Assembly (NCBI GenBank): GCA_000565255.1
Contig: ASRH01000007.1
Location: 1 to 64,000, forward strand
Direction: 5' to 3'
From: Candidatus Aramenus sulfurataquae
Lineage (GTDB): Archaea > Thermoproteota > Thermoprotei_A > Sulfolobales > Sulfolobaceae
Length of the DNA: 64,000 nucleotides
Part shown: piece by piece, positions 35,762 to 44,495 of the stretch
Layout: each line of letters begins with the position of its first letter
How positions within the stretch are numbered: the stretch's first letter is position 1
The notes under the pieces: generated by a model
Told to the model about the DNA's origin: nothing
What the model saw: only the letters and a program-made list of their open reading frames with translations
Database searches by the model: none
Position numbers and translations under genes: made by a program

Positions 35762-36910
35762 ATGACCATATCTATGAAAGTAGAGGTGAGCCACAAGTAC
35801 TCCTTCAGCACGGAGACTAGAGTTGTCTTCAAGATCCTGTTGGTCCCGGAAAAGGTAACCACTGCCTCGGGTTTCCACTACATTGTCCTCTTGGACACAA
35901 GCGGTTCAATGGAGGGGCTAAAGCTTGAGAACGCCAAAACCGGTGCAATTGAACTCTCCAAGAGGATTCCCCAAGGAAATAAGGTATCCCTTATCACGTT
36001 CTCAACCCACGTAAACGTGGTCAAGGAGTTCGGTGACCCAGAGGATTTAACCTCATACGTCTCTGGGCTAAGCGCTGGTGGTCAAACAGCTCTCTATACC
36101 GCCCTCTTGACAGCCTTTAACCTAGCAAAGAAGTACGAGATGCCAAGCTACGTCATATTGCTCACAGACGGAAATCCCACGGACGAGACGTCGGAAGTAG
36201 CGTACACCAAGATCCAGATTCCGGAGAAGGTACAAGTGATAGCCTTTGGTCTAGGGGACGACTACAACGAGAAAATACTGAAGACCTTAGCGGACAGAAC
36301 TGGTGGGCAATTCTACCACGTGGATGACCCCATGCAGATACCAAATAACCTGCCTAAGGCTGCAAAGACTAAGGTTGCGGGAAAGAACATAGTTGTGGAC
36401 GTGGTGTCCGAGAGCCCCGTGAAGCTCTTGAACTTCTCTGGGCCCCCAGTCACCATCAACGCCCTAGAAGGAGTGGTCAAGATCTACGGTGAGGTAACGA
36501 TTCCTCCCAATTTTAACGGCAACTTCTTGACGGTGAAGCTCAACTACGAGGATCCTGCTACCTCAAGGCAACAAGCGCTTATGAGCGTCATATCGCTGAC
36601 TCCTGCAAGGGACCAGCAGACCTTCGTTTCAGGGATAAACAAGGACTTAACCTTAGAGTACGAGTACTACAAAGCATTGCAGAAGTACTCCACAGACGTG
36701 GAGGCGGGGAACCTAGTGGAGGCCACAAGGACGTTGCAAAAAATGGATCAATTGGCCCAGCAGACTAGGAGGATAGAGCTCATAGAGACTACAAGGAGGC
36801 TCTCAGAAGGACTAGAGGCGACAAAGAGAATAGGTACTGTTGAGCAGACCAGGAAGCTGTCAAAGGAGGTAAGTAGTGAAGTCACTAGGAAGCTCAGAGG
36901 AGAAGGGTAG
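35762..36910 (+). CDS. vWA-domain protein (ArnB-like)
   Basis: A 382-residue protein from ATG 35762, chosen because a Shine-Dalgarno-like GGTGG lies five bases upstream and because the paralogue has the same MTIS start; GTG 35753 is less likely. The vWA domain has DTSGS at 45-49 and TDG at 135-137, followed by a beta-sandwich domain. The last 65 residues repeat a Thr-(Arg/Lys)-x-(Leu/Ile) motif six times, at T322, T335, T344, T354, T363 and T375. ArnB of S. acidocaldarius is phosphorylated in its C-terminal region and bound by ArnA. Confidence 0.9.
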   Translation: MTISMKVEVSHKYSFSTETRVVFKILLVPEKVTTASGFHYIVLLDTSGSMEGLKLENAKTGAIELSKRIPQGNKVSLITFSTHVNVVKEFGDPEDLTSYVSGLSAGGQTALYTALLTAFNLAKKYEMPSYVILLTDGNPTDETSEVAYTKIQIPEKVQVIAFGLGDDYNEKILKTLADRTGGQFYHVDDPMQIPNNLPKAAKTKVAGKNIVVDVVSESPVKLLNFSGPPVTINALEGVVKIYGEVTIPPNFNGNFLTVKLNYEDPATSRQQALMSVISLTPARDQQTFVSGINKDLTLEYEYYKALQKYSTDVEAGNLVEATRTLQKMDQLAQQTRRIELIETTRRLSEGLEATKRIGTVEQTRKLSKEVSSEVTRKLRGEG

Positions 36911-37427
36911 CGTAGTCGACGTCCACCTTCTCAGCCTTTATCTTCTCTCCTTTAACTCCCCTGATTGTACAGGGAACGTCTTCTATCTCTATCCCCGCCC
37001 ACTCCTTCATGAATTCCTTTACTCCCTCTATTAGTTCCCTCCTATTTGAGGCTACCAATGGCACGTCGTGGACTAGCAAGATCTTGTCCAGTTCACCCTT
37101 AAGTCCGATAAAGACGAGGCTCGTCGTAATCCCGAACTTGCTCTTCCTTGCCTTGATCCCCATAAGCACTCTTTTGTCGTCAGCCAGGGAAGAGAGCCTC
37201 CCGTCCTCCCTTGACTCGACTAAGTGCTTGTAGCCCGGTAAAATCTGGTGCCCTTTCAGTATGGGCTTTTTCACCACTATGAGTTCCCTTACGACCTGCT
37301 GGTTTTGATCAAAGGAGACCAACGCTGGAAAATCCTCTCCTAAAGAGCTCACGAACCTCATCTTGCTCACGATAAACTTTACCTCAGGCGTTATCAAAGA
37401 ATTAACGTTTATTCCAAACAGGTTCAT
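36894..37427 (-). CDS. hypothetical protein
   Basis: A 177-residue, mostly beta-stranded protein with no motif recognised. The 3' end overlaps the vWA gene by 17 bases. It could be a sandwich-fold protein. Nothing in its surroundings explains its function. Confidence 0.65.
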   Translation of the reverse strand: MNLFGINVNSLITPEVKFIVSKMRFVSSLGEDFPALVSFDQNQQVVRELIVVKKPILKGHQILPGYKHLVESREDGRLSSLADDKRVLMGIKARKSKFGITTSLVFIGLKGELDKILLVHDVPLVASNRRELIEGVKEFMKEWAGIEIEDVPCTIRGVKGEKIKAEKVDVDYATLLL

Positions 37428-37804
37428 GTGTAATACTTCTCATTCGACCTTAATCTCTCTTTCATTTATCTATACTTAAAATTTCACTATTCATCATTTA
37501 TGAAATAAAAGGATTTAAACATATTCTCGAAAACTCCGTCATTATACAACGTATAAGTTTAGTTTGATATAAGTTCTATTTAATATTATTGTGATTTAAC
37601 ATTATCATTTTAAGGCATAAATTAAAAAGTTTTTATCGAACTTTGAAAGCAGGGGAATCACAGATTTTTTCCATATATACGAAAAATACCAAATTTCTCA
37701 GACATTCTATATAAGTATTTTCATTACTAGGTAACAAATTTAGACATATATCTTTGAAGAAAAAATTTATATTAGGTAATTATTATATAGCATACGAGGA
37801 GAAT
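37428..37804. promoter_or_regulatory. AT-rich intergenic region before AbrB-like gene
   Basis: 377 bases with no supported gene and marked A+T richness. It holds several TATA-like boxes, including AATTTATATT near 37768, roughly 26 bases before a possible transcription start just ahead of the AbrB-like ATG. It has no clear ORB repeat or replication-initiator gene, so an origin is not claimed. It must hold the promoters for both neighbours. Confidence 0.4.
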
Positions 37805-37960
37805 ATGACCGTAGAAGACATTGTAAAGGTAAGTAGAAACTACCAAGTTACCATACCCGCGAGGATAAGGCAGAAGTTCCAGATAAGGGAAGGCGATCTA
37901 GTGAAGGTAGTCTTCGACGAGGAGAACAACACTGTAAAGATCATTCCTATAAAACAATAG
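37805..37960 (+). CDS. AbrB/SpoVT-type DNA-binding protein
   Basis: A 51-residue swapped-hairpin protein: KVSRNYQVTIPARIRQKFQIREGDLVKV is the AbrB fold core (split here: VTIPARIRQKF then GDLVKVVF). ATG 37805 has a GAGGAG Shine-Dalgarno four bases upstream, unlike most leaderless genes here; a TTG at 37754 would add 17 residues not typical of the fold. It may be a stand-alone regulator or a toxin-antitoxin antitoxin; no toxin is adjacent. Confidence 0.85.
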   Translation: MTVEDIVKVSRNYQVTIPARIRQKFQIREGDLVKVVFDEENNTVKIIPIKQ

Positions 37961-39158
37961 TAAACTCTTTTAGTAAACTCAAAACCTTTTTCTCTATTTT
38001 TTCGCCAAAATATCTCTTTATTTCAAGGTACTTATCTTCGTCCAAGACCTTTACCTCCCCGTCCTTTACCACTACGTCAAGCTCGAGGTCCACGTACCTT
38101 ATCTTCCCCCTCAAGAGTTCTGGGGGCGTAGAGATGTTGACGTACTTCCCCTTCAACCTTCCGTCCTTGGAGTAGTAGTTGTGAACCTCGTACCATTTGC
38201 TCGAGTCAACTTCCATAACGTCGTAGTCCCCTTCCTCCTTCTCTATTCCGAGGCCGTCATAGAGCCCGCCTGGGGAGATCTCCCTAATTAGCCAAAGCTT
38301 GTAGCCCTCGTTGCTAACCTCCTTTTTTATCACCTTTCCTCCCCTAAGCCTAATTGTGCCCCCAAGCTTCACGTGTTCTATCTCCATGAAGTCCTCGATG
38401 AGCTCATTAAACATGTCCTTTGGTTCCCTCTCGTCGACCTCGCTGAAGCTCAGCTTTAGCATGTGGTGGAACCTCTGGGTCCTCAAGACCTTTCCCCTCA
38501 CTTCGTCTAGGTAGAGCTTGTCCTCAAGAGAGGGCAGTACCATGGAGAAGTCCTCCCCCTGCTTAAAGTCCTCGTTGTCGTACCTCATGGCCAACCTCTC
38601 CAGTTCCTCCCTGAGCTCCCTCTCGTCAGTGTAGGGGGCATTGCTCCTCCACTTTACGTTGTAGCCCTTCTTGTTGAAGGGTAGGCTAATCTTTAGCAAC
38701 ACGTCCCTTTTTCTCACGTGCTCTGAGAAGTAAGTCCTTCCCTCTCCCCTCCACACAAAGGCGTACTTGCCAACAGCCTTTACCTCGTCTAGTCCCAGCT
38801 TCCCGTCGTAAGGTGGCTTCACCACTAGTCCCCTCTCCATGCAAGGTTCCACTTTAAAGCCCATATACGTGCAGTCCCCTGTCTCGATCACTGAGTAGAG
38901 CTTCACTGGGGACTTCCACACTATTGACGCCTTGAACACTTCCTTTAGGAAGTCATTTACGTCTTGACCTATTGCGATTAAGTGGCCCTCGTCGTTGTTC
39001 TTTATGGTAACGTCAGCAGGGGCCATTACTATTTCCTCGTTAAACCTCTGGGCTATCTCTGGGCTCTGTTGAACTACTTGAAACCTTTCCTTTGCCAAGT
39101 AGGTTAGAGCTGTAGCGTATATCCCCCTAATTCTTACCCTTAACTTGCTGGAAGACAT
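37947..39158 (-). CDS. FAU-1 family RNA-binding ribonuclease
   Basis: A 403-residue protein resembling FAU-1, an archaeal AU-rich RNA-binding protein with RNase E/G-like endonuclease activity, with a C-terminal DUF402 domain (about residues 255-400). The Gly-Asp-Cys-Thr region and TPPELLRGKIRYVDLELDVVV segment match the family. Overlaps: 14 bases with the AbrB-like gene (convergent) and 32 bases with the aconitase gene (same strand), suggesting translational coupling to aconitase. Confidence 0.8.
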   Translation of the reverse strand: MSSSKLRVRIRGIYATALTYLAKERFQVVQQSPEIAQRFNEEIVMAPADVTIKNNDEGHLIAIGQDVNDFLKEVFKASIVWKSPVKLYSVIETGDCTYMGFKVEPCMERGLVVKPPYDGKLGLDEVKAVGKYAFVWRGEGRTYFSEHVRKRDVLLKISLPFNKKGYNVKWRSNAPYTDERELREELERLAMRYDNEDFKQGEDFSMVLPSLEDKLYLDEVRGKVLRTQRFHHMLKLSFSEVDEREPKDMFNELIEDFMEIEHVKLGGTIRLRGGKVIKKEVSNEGYKLWLIREISPGGLYDGLGIEKEEGDYDVMEVDSSKWYEVHNYYSKDGRLKGKYVNISTPPELLRGKIRYVDLELDVVVKDGEVKVLDEDKYLEIKRYFGEKIEKKVLSLLKEFTIVL

Positions 39159-41616
39159 AGTTGAGGATTCCCCCGTACTTAACGTAGTTGACCTCAGCCT
39201 CAGTGTCTATCCTAGCTACTCCCTCAAACTCCCTCCTGCCGTCCTTGCCTATTACCTCTATCTTTACCTTTGGCCTCACTTTAAGCTCGAAGTGCAGGTT
39301 AACGATTTCGTCGCCTTTAATACCCATTTCCCTCCAGCTCACGCTCTCTATTGGCACTACTCCCATGGCTACGAGGTTGCTCCTGTGGATTCTCTCAAAG
39401 CTCTCAGCTATTACAGCCCTCACTCCTAGGAGGGCGGTGACCTTTGCCGCCCAGTCCCTAGAGCTTCCCGTGCCGTATTGCTTCCCGGCGAATATAATAA
39501 GGGGCACTCCTTCCTGCTTGTACCTCATTGCCACCTCGTAGACTGTGCCCTCCTTGCCGTCTGGGTAGTGCACTGTGTACCCTCCCTCTCTGTTCACCAT
39601 GAAGTTCTTGAGCTTGGGGTTGGCGAAGCCTCCCCTGAGCATTACCTCGTGATTCCCCCTCCTAGCGCCATATGTGTTAAGTTCCGTGGCTCCTAGGTTG
39701 CGGAGATATTTTCCAGCGTCTGAGTCCGGCAGAATGGGCCCCGCTGGAGATATGTGATCAGTGGTTACCTTGTCTCCTAGTAGTAAGAGTATTCTGGCGT
39801 TCCTTACCTCCTTGAAGGGTTGGGCTTCCTTGAACCAAGGTGGCTCAACTATGTAGGTGCTCTCCTTCCACTCGTATACTTTCCCTGGGGAGACGCTAAG
39901 GCCCTTCCAGTTCTCGTCTCCCTCGAATACGTTTGCGTACATCTCCTTGAAGAACTCAGGCTTCAAGGCCAAGCTCATGTACTCCGAGATCTCCTTTAGC
40001 GAGGGCCACACGTCCCTTAGGTAAACAGGCCTCCCGTTGGGATCAACGGCTATTGGGCTCTCTGGGTCTAGATTTATCTTCCCGTAGATGGCGTAAGCCA
40101 CCACAAGTATTGGAGACGCTAAGTAAGTGCCTTTCAGTAAGGGGTTTATCCTCCCCTCGAAGTTCCTGTTTCCGCTTATTACCGCGTAAACCTCTAGGTT
40201 GTTTTCCCTCACGTCCTTCTCCACGTCGCTGGGTAAGGGTCCTGCGTTGCCTATGCAGGTAGTGCACCCAAAGCCCACAACGTGGAACCCTAGGGCCTCC
40301 AAGTAGGGGATGAGGTTACCCTCCTTTAAGTACTTGTAAACAACAGGAGAGCCTGGGGCCATGGACGTCTTGACGTAGGGCTTGCTCCTCAGACCTAGTT
40401 CCACAGCCTTCTTTGCCAGTAGACCTGCACCTATCATTACGGTGGGGTTGGAGGTGTTTGTGCAACTGGTTATTGCAGATATGACGACGCCCCCGTCCTC
40501 CACTATCCTCCCCCTCTTCATGCCCACCTTCAGCTTCTTCATCTCCCTTAGCGGGACCCTCTCGTCCGGATTTCTCGGCCCCGCTAGGGAGGGCTCAACC
40601 TCGCTTAGGTCTATCTCTACCTCGTCGTTGTAGTCTGGCTCCTCCTTTCCGGTGTAGAACATCCCCTGTTCCTTAGCGTACTTCTCCACTATCTCGTAGT
40701 CCCTGTTGGTAGCCTTTAAGTACTTGATAGTCTGTTCGTCTATTGGGAAGTAGCCCACCGTAGCCCCGTACTCTGGGGCCATGTTGGCTATTGTTGCCCT
40801 GTCAGGGACTGAGAGGAGGGATACTGAGGGGCCGTAGAACTCCACGAACTTGCCCACTACTCCCTTCTTTCTCAACACCTCTGTTATGAAGAGGACGACG
40901 TCAGTTGGAGTTACGCCCTCCTTGATCTCCCCGACTAGCCTTACCCCCAACACTTCTGGGACTGTCATGAAGTACGGTTCGCCCAACATTACGGCCTCAG
41001 CTTCCAGCCCTCCCACTCCCCACGCTAGGACGCTCAAGCCGTTTACCATGGTTGTATGGGAGTCAGTGCCAATGACTACCTCTGGGAACGCTACGCCATC
41101 CTTTATCGCAATTACCTTGCTCAAGTACTCCAAGTTGATCTGGTGGATTATACCTTTACCAGGCGGCACGATCCTGAGGTTTTTGAACGCCCCCTGTGCC
41201 CACTTGAGGAACGCGTACCTCTCGGCGTTCCTCTCGAACTCCTTCTTCATGTTTAGACTCAGGGAGTACTCTGTGCCGTAGTAGTCCACCTGCACTGAGT
41301 GGTCTATGACCAAGTCTGACTGGACCACGGGGTTCACGAGCTCGGGGTCTTTCCCAAGCCTCTTGATCTCGGACCTCATTGCAGCTAAGTCCACTAAGAG
41401 GGGCACTCCAGTGTAGTCCTGCATTATCACCCTAGTAGGCATTAAGGCTATGTCCTTTCCCACCTTCCTATCCAACAAGTTTTCTAGGCTATCCTTTCCC
41501 ACTTTTTCCCCTAGGTTCCTGCCAACGTTCTCCACGAGGACCTTTAGGGAGAAGGGGAAGTTGTCAACTCCTAGCTTTTTGATGGAGAAATACTCGTAGT
41601 TCCCAAGTTTCTCCAT
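39127..41616 (-). CDS. acnA: aconitate hydratase
   Basis: An 829-residue AcnA-type enzyme. The [4Fe-4S] cysteines are in SCTNTSNP (near residue 384) and GFGCTTCIGN (near 450-453), and the swivel domain has GRRG-like TYGARRGNHEVMLRGGFAN and GTGSSRDWAAKV. It isomerises citrate to isocitrate in the citric acid cycle. The coding sequence overlaps the downstream FAU-1 gene by 32 bases. An AT-rich region follows at 41617-41650 before the divergent nucleotidyltransferase-like gene. Confidence 0.97.
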   Translation of the reverse strand: MEKLGNYEYFSIKKLGVDNFPFSLKVLVENVGRNLGEKVGKDSLENLLDRKVGKDIALMPTRVIMQDYTGVPLLVDLAAMRSEIKRLGKDPELVNPVVQSDLVIDHSVQVDYYGTEYSLSLNMKKEFERNAERYAFLKWAQGAFKNLRIVPPGKGIIHQINLEYLSKVIAIKDGVAFPEVVIGTDSHTTMVNGLSVLAWGVGGLEAEAVMLGEPYFMTVPEVLGVRLVGEIKEGVTPTDVVLFITEVLRKKGVVGKFVEFYGPSVSLLSVPDRATIANMAPEYGATVGYFPIDEQTIKYLKATNRDYEIVEKYAKEQGMFYTGKEEPDYNDEVEIDLSEVEPSLAGPRNPDERVPLREMKKLKVGMKRGRIVEDGGVVISAITSCTNTSNPTVMIGAGLLAKKAVELGLRSKPYVKTSMAPGSPVVYKYLKEGNLIPYLEALGFHVVGFGCTTCIGNAGPLPSDVEKDVRENNLEVYAVISGNRNFEGRINPLLKGTYLASPILVVAYAIYGKINLDPESPIAVDPNGRPVYLRDVWPSLKEISEYMSLALKPEFFKEMYANVFEGDENWKGLSVSPGKVYEWKESTYIVEPPWFKEAQPFKEVRNARILLLLGDKVTTDHISPAGPILPDSDAGKYLRNLGATELNTYGARRGNHEVMLRGGFANPKLKNFMVNREGGYTVHYPDGKEGTVYEVAMRYKQEGVPLIIFAGKQYGTGSSRDWAAKVTALLGVRAVIAESFERIHRSNLVAMGVVPIESVSWREMGIKGDEIVNLHFELKVRPKVKIEVIGKDGRREFEGVARIDTEAEVNYVKYGGILNYVFQQVKGKN

Positions 41617-41688
41617 AAGAGTAGGTTAGGCACGGAGTTAAAAAGTAAATTCTAGAAAACTTAATTTCTAGGCAGAGTACCATACATT

Positions 41689-42324
41689 GTGGAGTTGTCA
41701 AGCCTCTGCAACAAGGTTAAGGCATTGGGCTACTTCGGCTCCTTTGCCAGGGACGAATACGTGGAGGGAATCTCAGACGTCAACGTTTTCGCAATAACCA
41801 GCGACAAGTCTGTCCTTTTGGAGTTGGCAAGCGAGGGCTACTCCCCACTAGTGGTCTCGGAGGAGGAGTTACAAGGAATGTGTAGGGAAGGAGACCCCAT
41901 CTGTTACTACCTGCTAATGGACTCAAAGGTTGTCTGCGGCGATCTGAAGGCGAACTTCGTTAAGACCCCCTATACTTGCGAAAGGCTAAGGAAGCAAATA
42001 CCGAGCTTTCTAAAAATGAGTATTGAGGGCTACAAGAGAGGTGACGAGGTGAGCGCTCTCAATAACGCCTTCAAGAGCTTCAGATCACTGATCCAGTGGA
42101 AAAAATGCTTGGTTAGCGACAACATACCTCTGTCGAGGGCAGATTTGGAGGAGTCGTGCAGGGAACTTGGCCTCGAGTGCGACGTTTTCGAGGATCTGCT
42201 GAGGCTGAGGGATACCAAGACCCCAATAACGATCTGGAGCATAAACAAGCTGTACAACGTCTTGAAGAAGTATGTTGAACTCCCATTTCCTTCTCCTGCT
42301 GAAGAAGCTTTCGGGAAGAGATAA
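41689..42324 (+). CDS. nucleotidyltransferase-like protein with altered active site
   Basis: A 211-residue protein starting at GTG. Residues 1-90 resemble a minimal nucleotidyltransferase: YFGSFARDEY with G17-S18, then SDVNV where the second metal-binding Asp of DxD is Asn (N32), so catalysis may be lost. The helical C-terminal part resembles a HEPN- or substrate-binding-like domain. Fusion of MNT-like and helical halves recalls MNT/HEPN pairs, but one ORF carries both here. Function unknown. Confidence 0.6.
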   Translation: MELSSLCNKVKALGYFGSFARDEYVEGISDVNVFAITSDKSVLLELASEGYSPLVVSEEELQGMCREGDPICYYLLMDSKVVCGDLKANFVKTPYTCERLRKQIPSFLKMSIEGYKRGDEVSALNNAFKSFRSLIQWKKCLVSDNIPLSRADLEESCRELGLECDVFEDLLRLRDTKTPITIWSINKLYNVLKKYVELPFPSPAEEAFGKR

Positions 42325-42357
42325 AACCTTTTAATTCTTCATGAAGAATATATAACT

Positions 42358-42816
42358 ATGGCAGAAGAACAGAGAGATATCGAAAGGGCTGAAGAATACG
42401 TCCAGTTAACTCCTAGAACTACTGCTCTGGGCGGGAACAGGTTCGAGCTATCGACTGGGCTTATAATTGCTGCTAGGTACGCCGACAAGCTGAGGAGGGT
42501 AGCGCTAGTTGCCCTAAGCAAGATAGCCCCCAGGGACGTGATCATAAGGGACATCTCTGAGCTTAACAAGAAGCTCTTCGAGGAGATAACTCAGAAGAAC
42601 ATAGGCAAATTAGACGTGATAAGGTTAGTAGTTGTGGCAGAGTACGATCCTCAAGAGAAGAAGATCAAGTTCGAGAACGTACAGATTCAAAGGTTCTACA
42701 CAGAGGAAGAGTGCAAGAAGATGCAGGAAGATGTAGTAAAGGAGAACCAGAGGCTCAAGGAAGAGATAGATAGCGTCAAAAAAGAGATCGATCGCCTCAG
42801 GTCGATGCTGAAGTGA
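42358..42816 (+). CDS. DUF2258 family protein
   Basis: A 152-residue protein with an N-terminal DUF2258-like domain (RFELSTGLIIAARYADKLRR, about residues 25-115) and a C-terminal coiled coil (about 118-152). DUF2258 occurs in crenarchaea and its function is unknown. The promoter is not clear; the gene follows the nucleotidyltransferase-like gene by 33 bases. Coiled coil suggests dimerisation. Confidence 0.75.
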   Translation: MAEEQRDIERAEEYVQLTPRTTALGGNRFELSTGLIIAARYADKLRRVALVALSKIAPRDVIIRDISELNKKLFEEITQKNIGKLDVIRLVVVAEYDPQEKKIKFENVQIQRFYTEEECKKMQEDVVKENQRLKEEIDSVKKEIDRLRSMLK

Positions 42817-42839
42817 AAAAGTAAATTTGTTTTTAGTCT

Positions 42840-43151
42840 TTATCCCTTGATCAACCCTATTACGAAGCCTATTATGAACGCTATGGAGTTGTACGGAAGG
42901 AGGTTAATGTAACCGTTAACTTCTCCCTCAGCTTGCGTCAGCTTCCGGCCCAGCGCAACAAGGGCGTGTTCAACCGTTGTGGGGGACAGGGCGCCTATCA
43001 CTATGAGGATAATTATTATGGCAAGTATCGCCAAGCCTATCTTCACGGCGTTCTTGACTATGTAACCTACTAGAAGGCCTATGACGAAGGCGACTATCAG
43101 CGAGATGACGTCTACTGTAGTTAAGGAAGAGATTGAAAGATCAAAGGACAT
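42840..43151 (-). CDS. membrane protein, three helices
   Basis: A 103-residue protein with three hydrophobic segments (about 13-35, 37-58 and 84-103). The first two are glycine- and isoleucine-rich. A box AATATTATT (minus strand, around 43175) lies about 24 bases before the ATG. Converges on the DUF2258 gene. Function unknown. Confidence 0.65.
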   Translation of the reverse strand: MSFDLSISSLTTVDVISLIVAFVIGLLVGYIVKNAVKIGLAILAIIIILIVIGALSPTTVEHALVALGRKLTQAEGEVNGYINLLPYNSIAFIIGFVIGLIKG

Positions 43152-43187
43152 AAATAGTTCACTCTTCAGAATAATATTGTAGACAAT

Positions 43188-43197
43188 CTTATAAATC
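43188..43197 (+). promoter_or_regulatory. TATA box of 108-residue protein
   Basis: CTTATAAATC is centred about 26 bases before ATG 43218, which supports this start over the in-frame TTG at 43206. Confidence 0.5.
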
Positions 43198-43217
43198 TTG
43201 TCGTCTTGGTAAAGCCT

Positions 43218-43544
43218 ATGAAGGTTGTTAAGTACAATCTCAAGGCCAAGGTTCAGGCGGGAGGGAAAGAAGAGGTAAAGGAGTCAACGTTTAGGCACTT
43301 AGCCAACGCAAGGAAATACATGAAGGAGACTGCCGAGAAGCTGGGCGCAAAGTGCTCAAAGTTAAACGTTGCTGGGGACACTTACACAATGCAGTGCGAG
43401 GGCAACTCAGTTAAGGTCTTTTTCGAGGTCAAGAAGGAGAGGATAAAGAGGGTAAAGAAGGAGACCGAGAAGAAAGAGGAAAAGAAACAAGAAGAAAAGA
43501 AATCAGAACAAAAAATAGTTGAAAACAAGGAACAGAGTTCCTAA
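43218..43544 (+). CDS. hypothetical protein with charged tail
   Basis: About 108 residues. A compact alpha/beta domain (1-75) containing two cysteines (about 46 and 60) is followed by a long Lys/Glu tail that is probably disordered or helical. Such tails are frequent in archaeal nucleic-acid-binding proteins, but no domain was recognised. Convergent with the regulator at 43550. Confidence 0.6.
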   Translation: MKVVKYNLKAKVQAGGKEEVKESTFRHLANARKYMKETAEKLGAKCSKLNVAGDTYTMQCEGNSVKVFFEVKKERIKRVKKETEKKEEKKQEEKKSEQKIVENKEQSS

Positions 43545-43549
43545 AAACT

Positions 43550-43942
43550 TTACGCTGTTACTAATTGTAGATGTGACAGTAGCTCTTCCCTTGTAGTCTT
43601 CACTAGTCTCTCCAAGTCCTCAACTATTTTTCTGTACATGCGTTCCTTCTCAACCCAGTACACGTAGTTTGGCCTACCCTTCTGTTTGCCCTGCTCATTT
43701 ACTTTCTCTCTGCTGATTAATCCCTTGTAAAGCAAGCCGTTTATGGACTTGCTTATTGACGCCTTGGTCACGTGCAGTTCGTTCGCCAGCTCGTCTGTGT
43801 TCATCTTCTTGTCCTTGGCCATGAGTACGTGGAGTACCTCTACGTCGCTCCTTGAAACGCCGTAGAGGAACGCTATTAGCTCGTGTAGTTCTACTTCCCT
43901 TCCATCTGGAAATCTTATCTTTTCCGACATATTTATTCCCAA
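43550..43942 (-). CDS. winged-helix regulator, Lrs14/MarR-like
   Basis: A 130-residue DNA-binding protein. The pattern (long N-terminal helix, HTH with MNTDELANELHVTKASISKS, wing with GRPNYVYWV, C-terminal helix) resembles Lrs14-type regulators of Sulfolobales, which control biofilm and archaellum genes, and MarR-type proteins. ATG 43930 inside is an alternative start. Its target is unknown; no adjacent operon is obviously linked. Confidence 0.7.
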   Translation of the reverse strand: MGINMSEKIRFPDGREVELHELIAFLYGVSRSDVEVLHVLMAKDKKMNTDELANELHVTKASISKSINGLLYKGLISREKVNEQGKQKGRPNYVYWVEKERMYRKIVEDLERLVKTTREELLSHLQLVTA

Positions 43943-44098
43943 ATCTCATCTGGGCTTTTTTTAACTTAAAAAATCAGCATATGATAAAATGAGAAAATAG
44001 TAGAATTAATCTATTTCTATATATCTGTTCACATTTCTATACATATTTACATGAAGTATGTGGTGAAATATCTACATTTATATTAATCGGTAAACTTC

Positions 44099-44110
44099 GT
44101 TAATATTAAC
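44099..44110. promoter_or_regulatory. 12-base palindrome upstream of HTH gene
   Basis: A perfect inverted repeat GTTAATATTAAC, 68 bases before the ATG at 44178. It resembles an operator for a dimeric regulator. Just upstream, two imperfect direct copies of a 20-base unit beginning TTTCTATA occur at 44014-44033 and 44034-44053. Confidence 0.4.
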
Positions 44111-44177
44111 TGAGTTAAACTTTCTCTCTCGTGGCATTAATAATCGTGTTTTTATTAAACGCAGTAAATATTATGTT

Positions 44178-44495
44178 ATGGAGATAAAGACCTATTGTGA
44201 GGAGTCCTACGTTAACGTGGTCCCCTTCTTGAGGGCTGCGATTATAAAAACCTTGACGCGAAGGGGATTGCCAGTAAAGAAGGCCGTGAAAGTGTTAGGC
44301 GTGTCCACAACAGCCTATGAGAAGCACGCTCAAGACGAGAGGGTTGACAAGATAATCAAAGACGAGGAGCTTGGGGATATGGTGGAGGCTTTAGCGTCAA
44401 GGATACTTGTAGGAGAGAGAATAGAGCCGTCAACCTTCTGCATTCTTTGCGCCAAGTCAAGAAGGCTCTTTGGCCTCAAGGGGTGTACTTACTGA
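44178..44495 (+). CDS. small HTH protein with cysteine C-terminus
   Basis: A 105-residue protein. Residues 10-60 fit a helix-turn-helix of the type seen N-terminal to archaeal thiamine-phosphate-synthase regulators (LPVKKAVKVLGVSTTAY). The C-terminus has FCILCAKSRRLFGLKGC with three cysteines, a probable metal or redox site. A TATA box TTTTTATTAAA near 44149-44159 lies 25 bases before the ATG. Function unknown. Confidence 0.65.
   Translation: MEIKTYCEESYVNVVPFLRAAIIKTLTRRGLPVKKAVKVLGVSTTAYEKHAQDERVDKIIKDEELGDMVEALASRILVGERIEPSTFCILCAKSRRLFGLKGCTY

Noticed and set aside
37428-37804. Replication origin in the AT-rich region
   Set aside because: No Orc1/Cdc6 or WhiP gene and no origin-recognition-box repeats were seen.
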